Shown: positions 61,073 to 64,000 of the stretch, piece by piece | How the letters are laid out: each line of letters begins with the position of its first letter | Position numbering within the stretch: position 1 is the first letter of the stretch | Origin: JANMES01 sp038229715 | GTDB taxonomy: Bacteria; Planctomycetota; Phycisphaerae; Tepidisphaerales; Tepidisphaeraceae | Assembly: GCA_038229715.1 (NCBI GenBank) | Contig: JBBROD010000001.1 | Coordinates: 1 to 64,000 of the forward strand | Direction: 5' to 3' | Length of the DNA: 64,000 nt | Program-made: the position numbers and the translations under genes | The notes under the pieces: generated by a model | Database searches by the model: none | Seen by the model: only the letters and a program-made list of their open reading frames with translations | What the model was told of the DNA's origin: nothing

Positions 61073-61504
61073 GTGGAACTTGAAGATCCCAGTTTTGAGT
61101 TTGTCCCAAAGATCGACCGCCGACGGACGATCCCCGAGCCGCCGCCGGTTCGGGTGATCGCGGTGGAGGACGTCTCTCTGGCTGCCACACCGAAAGAAGC
61201 GGCGAAGCTTGATGCGTTTTACGTCGGGCTGCTGCGGTTCGAGCGGGACGACAAGGAACTCGGCATGGTCTATAAGGCCGAGAACGTTCGGTTGCGGTTT
61301 ACAGTCGAGGACGCGCCACGCAAAGACGACATGCGCGTGCTGGGGATAGAAGTGCCTTCCCTCCGCGATCTGGAACTACTGCTGGTCGATCGGCAGATCG
61401 AATTCCTCAAAGAGCCCGGCCTGTACGTCGGCCAGACCACCTTCCTGTTGCAAGACCCGGCCAGCCATTGGGTTCGCCTGAGCGAAGTGGTGCGGATCAT
61501 CTGA
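61073..61504 (+). CDS. VOC (glyoxalase/bleomycin-resistance fold) protein
   Basis: The 143-residue product from GTG 61073 reads VRVIAVEDVSLAATPKEAAK LDAFYVGLLRFERDDKELGM, then LGIEVPSLRDLELLLVDRQI EFL and VGQTTFLLQDPASHWVRLSE. The betaalphabetabetabeta pattern and the LDAFYVGLLRF phrase are VOC-like. The metal ligands are not clearly conserved. Substrate unknown. Confidence 0.65.
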   Translation: MELEDPSFEFVPKIDRRRTIPEPPPVRVIAVEDVSLAATPKEAAKLDAFYVGLLRFERDDKELGMVYKAENVRLRFTVEDAPRKDDMRVLGIEVPSLRDLELLLVDRQIEFLKEPGLYVGQTTFLLQDPASHWVRLSEVVRII

Positions 61505-61568
61505 CGCCTGCCGCTTGCGAGTGGGCCGCTATTTGCGGGTCTTTGCAAATCTGCGAAGATGATCGCTC

Positions 61569-62198
61569 GTGTTCCACCACAAACCCATCATCGGCATCGC
61601 CGGCGGGATCGGCAGTGGGAAGTCGTTTATCGCCCGGCTGTTTGGTGAACTCGGCTGCTCGGTGGTCGATTCCGACGCTGCGGTTCGTGAGGTTTATACC
61701 CAGCCGGCCGTGCTGCAAACGATCCAAAATTGGTGGCCGGGCGTGGTGAATTCAGCCGGTACGCTGGACCGTAAAGCCGTTGCGTCGCGGGTGTTCAATA
61801 ACTCCGCCGAACGACAAAAATTAGAGGCTTTGGTACACCCGCTGGTCGATCAGGTCCGAATCCGCCAGATGGATCGCGATCTGACGCAAATTCAGAGTTT
61901 GAAAGCCTTTATATGGGATACGCCGCTCCTGTTTGAGACCGGTTTGTATCGGCAATGCGACGCGTTGGTTTTCATCGATACGCCGCTGGAAATTCGGGTT
62001 AAAAGGGTGGCCGAGCGGGGGTGGGATCAGGCCGAGTTAGCCCGCCGAGAAAATTTACAATGGCCACTTGATAAAAAGCGTTCTTTATGCAACGATGTGA
62101 TAGTCAACTTCGGAAACGAAGCGGACGCCCGCGGCCAAGTCGGTCAAGTGCTTTCCCGAATTCTTGCGAGAACGTCGAAAGACCCCGAATCGTTTTAA
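61569..62198 (+). CDS. coaE: dephospho-CoA kinase
   Basis: CoaE is the last step of coenzyme A synthesis. The 209-residue protein from GTG 61569 has the P-loop IIGIAGGIGSGKSFIARLFG, SVVDSDAAVREVY with the substrate Asp, LVHPLV and FIWDTPLLFETGLYRQCDAL VFID, all typical. Length is normal. It precedes rho by 440 bases on the same strand. Confidence 0.93.
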   Translation: MFHHKPIIGIAGGIGSGKSFIARLFGELGCSVVDSDAAVREVYTQPAVLQTIQNWWPGVVNSAGTLDRKAVASRVFNNSAERQKLEALVHPLVDQVRIRQMDRDLTQIQSLKAFIWDTPLLFETGLYRQCDALVFIDTPLEIRVKRVAERGWDQAELARRENLQWPLDKKRSLCNDVIVNFGNEADARGQVGQVLSRILARTSKDPESF

Positions 62199-62639
62199 CC
62201 CGGTTATTTTATCCCCAGGTTGAACGGCTTAGTTCACGCATCGGACGGGTGTAAGTTCATAGATCGACAGGCTCACCTGAACAAGATGGCAATGGCTCGT
62301 CGGTCGTGAGGTCGTCGGACGTGAGGGAAGAAGCAAGTTGCAGTGGCCCGGTCGAATCGGGTGGTACATCGCGATATTTTTCCCAAGATCAGTCGTTGAA
62401 AGGAATCGCCCGCTCGGATGGCGGGCTTCGCAGGCAACTGTGGATCGAGTCTTGTCGATCGATCGCCGCGCCCGGATGGCCAGGCGATTGCAATCCTGAG
62501 AATCCTCGAAATACGCTTGAGTCGAATGCGCATCGAACCTTCTGCAAACACATTGAACCAACGCACCAGCCGCTTGAATCGGCAATGAAATATAAGGCAA
62601 GTCAGTCAACTGCTAACCTCTTTTTTGGAAGCCTGAATC
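62199..62639. other. rho leader region, no gene seen
   Basis: 441 bases between coaE and rho contain no supported gene. Long rho leaders are known in other bacteria (Rho autoregulation), so an untranslated leader is possible, but no structure was recognised. Confidence 0.45.
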
Positions 62640-64000
62640 ATGGCCAAGTCCACACCCCGTCCGCGTCGCCTGCACACCTCGCAACAAGAAAACGACGCTC
62701 CTGAAGTAGAAACCACCGCCACCGCCGTCGCGCCTCCCCCGCCGGTTGCGCCCATGCCCAACGCCACCGCGCCGGCGCCCATCGCGCCGCAGCCACCCGC
62801 GAATGGTAACTCAACCTCCAACTCTTCGGCCACAGGTGAAGACATCGGCAGCTTCGATGCTGAGACCAACGCCCGGTACGAACAGGTCAAAGGCGGCAAG
62901 CTCTACATCAAAGACCTGCAGCAGATGGACATCATCGGCCTGCACGAAATCGCCAAGCAGGAAAACATCCAGGACTACATCGGCCTGAAGAAGCAGGACC
63001 TGATCTTCCAGATTCTCCGAGCCCGCATCCGCCAGAACGGCCTGATGTACGGCGAAGGCGTGCTGGAAATCCTGCCTGACGGGTTCGGCTTCCTCCGCAG
63101 CCCGGAATACAACTACCTGCCTTGCCCGGACGATATTTACATCAGCCCCAGCCAGATCCGCCGGTTCGGATTGCGTAACGGCCACGTTGTACAAGGCCAA
63201 ATCCGTCCGCCGAAGGAATCCGAGCGCTATTTCGCGCTGCTCCGCGTTGAAGCCATCAACGGCGAAGACCCCGAGCGCATCAACGACACCGGCAATTTCG
63301 AAGACCTCACGCCGCTGCACCCCAACCGCCGGCTGGTGCTGGAGAGCGATCCGAAAGACCTGAACATGCGGATCGTCGACCTCGTCACCCCGATCGGCAA
63401 AGGCCAGCGCATGCTGATCGTCGCTCCGCCGCGTACCGGTAAGACGGTACTGCTGCAGAAGATCGCCAACGCGATTTCTAAGAATCATCCTGAAGTGGTG
63501 CTGATGATCCTGCTGATAGACGAGCGGCCGGAAGAAGTGACGGACATGGAACGCAACACCAAGGGCGAAGTAATTTCGTCCACGTTCGACGAGCCTACCG
63601 CCCGTCACGTGCAGGTTGCGGAAATGGTCATCGAAAAAGCCAAGCGATACGTCGAATTCGGCAAGGACGTTGTCGTCCTGCTCGACTCGATCACGCGACT
63701 GGCCCGCGCGTACAACACCGAAGTGCCGCACTCGGGCAAGATTCTCACCGGCGGTGTCGACGCGAACGCGCTCCAAAAGCCCAAGCGTTTCTTCGGTGCC
63801 GCTCGTAACATTGAAGAGGGAGGCAGCCTGACGATTCTGGCCACCGCGCTGATCGACACCGGCTCGAAGATGGACGAAGTGATCTTCGAAGAATTCAAGG
63901 GCACCGGCAACGCCGAGTTGCACCTGGATCGCCGCCTGGTCGACCGCCGCACTTACCCGGCCATCGACATCAACTCCTCCGGCACGCGTCGCGAGGAATT
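62640..64000 (+). CDS. rho: transcription termination factor Rho (3' end outside window)
   Basis: Rho is a hexameric RNA-dependent ATPase that ends untranslated transcripts. From ATG 62640 the product has a Pro/Ala-rich tail of about 60 residues (ATAVAPPPPVAPMPNATAPA) before the usual N-terminal domain, LKKQDLIFQILRARI, the RNA-binding GVLEILPDGFGFLRSPEYNY, the P-loop APPRTGKTVLLQKIANAIS, LLIDERPEEVTDM and the Q/R loops GSLTILATALIDTGSKMDEV. The gene runs off the right edge (about 453 codons visible), so the C-terminus is not seen. The low-complexity N-terminal insert is unusual. Confidence 0.95.
   Translation, partial: MAKSTPRPRRLHTSQQENDAPEVETTATAVAPPPPVAPMPNATAPAPIAPQPPANGNSTSNSSATGEDIGSFDAETNARYEQVKGGKLYIKDLQQMDIIGLHEIAKQENIQDYIGLKKQDLIFQILRARIRQNGLMYGEGVLEILPDGFGFLRSPEYNYLPCPDDIYISPSQIRRFGLRNGHVVQGQIRPPKESERYFALLRVEAINGEDPERINDTGNFEDLTPLHPNRRLVLESDPKDLNMRIVDLVTPIGKGQRMLIVAPPRTGKTVLLQKIANAISKNHPEVVLMILLIDERPEEVTDMERNTKGEVISSTFDEPTARHVQVAEMVIEKAKRYVEFGKDVVVLLDSITRLARAYNTEVPHSGKILTGGVDANALQKPKRFFGAARNIEEGGSLTILATALIDTGSKMDEVIFEEFKGTGNAELHLDRRLVDRRTYPAIDINSSGTRREE

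Noticed and set aside
62306..62704. 132-codon plus-strand frame in the rho leader
   Set aside because: It overlaps the rho start out of frame and has no recognisable features.

Overview
The window looks like chromosomal DNA of a planctomycete, most likely class Phycisphaerae (inference, from protein style and no alignment). Supporting signs are a moderately high GC content, an isolated dnaA beside a candidate origin, a planctomycete-type integrase fragment beside tRNA-Asp, SYLF, PPC and HEAT proteins with an N-terminal 'IEQLESRQ'-like tag, and single metabolic genes scattered on both strands instead of long operons.

Layout. 1-0.7 kb: the tail of an IS30-type transposase lies antisense to an AT-rich Imm26-like gene. 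0.9-4.7 kb: DHH phosphoesterase, dnaA (GTG start, good terminator) and a probable oriC with DnaA-box-like sites, followed by a MITE-like repeat. 4.7-19 kb: acetyltransferases, secreted proteins, a PhyH dioxygenase, rpmA-obgE, DUF1802, a broken GxxExxY nuclease gene inside an inverted repeat, an aldo/keto reductase, an amidohydrolase, prfB with its programmed +1 frameshift, CsbD, DUF6065 and trhO. 18.6-25.7 kb: a nucleotidyltransferase with a 1102-residue sugar kinase/pyrophosphorylase fusion, then cysD-cysNC for sulfate activation. 26.9-29.2 kb: a 2.2 kb degenerate integrative element bounded by a tRNA-Asp 3'-end duplication and carrying a Y-family polymerase and an integrase fragment. 29.4-43.5 kb: RNase HII-like protein, SYLF and TPR proteins, folE, a TPR-YggX fusion, an orphan HicB-like gene, ilvB behind a candidate valine attenuator, a spoVG with a zinc-ribbon insert, ispE, nuoC, PTS IIA, TerC, upp and leuD. 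44.2-54.6 kb: a FixJ-like regulator, leuC, a lipoprotein, a HEAT protein with a membrane partner, a coiled-coil membrane protein and a ferredoxin. 54.6-64 kb: PPC protein, quinone reductase, polA, a photolyase-related protein, VOC protein, coaE and the 5' part of rho.

The most striking feature is the intergenic DNA. At more than a dozen places a long hairpin is built from a short word repeated with small variations, each locus having its own word. One such hairpin encloses a GxxExxY (PD-(D/E)XK nuclease) pseudogene, and a closely matching 30-bp palindrome elsewhere has no gene. Another hairpin sits in frame inside the HEAT gene, and others supply the last codons of two proteins. Two further repeat families (a roughly 175-280 bp MITE with terminal inverted repeats, and a GTCATCCTGAG-type hairpin) are interspersed and sometimes nested. 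I infer that these are mobile or formerly mobile hairpin elements, possibly driven by GxxExxY nucleases.

Functionally the window holds replication and repair genes (dnaA, polA, Y-family polymerase, photolyase), translation and transcription genes (rpmA, obgE, prfB, trhO, rho), branched-chain amino acid synthesis (ilvB, leuC, leuD), cofactor and isoprenoid genes (folE, coaE, ispE) and sulfate activation (cysD, cysNC).
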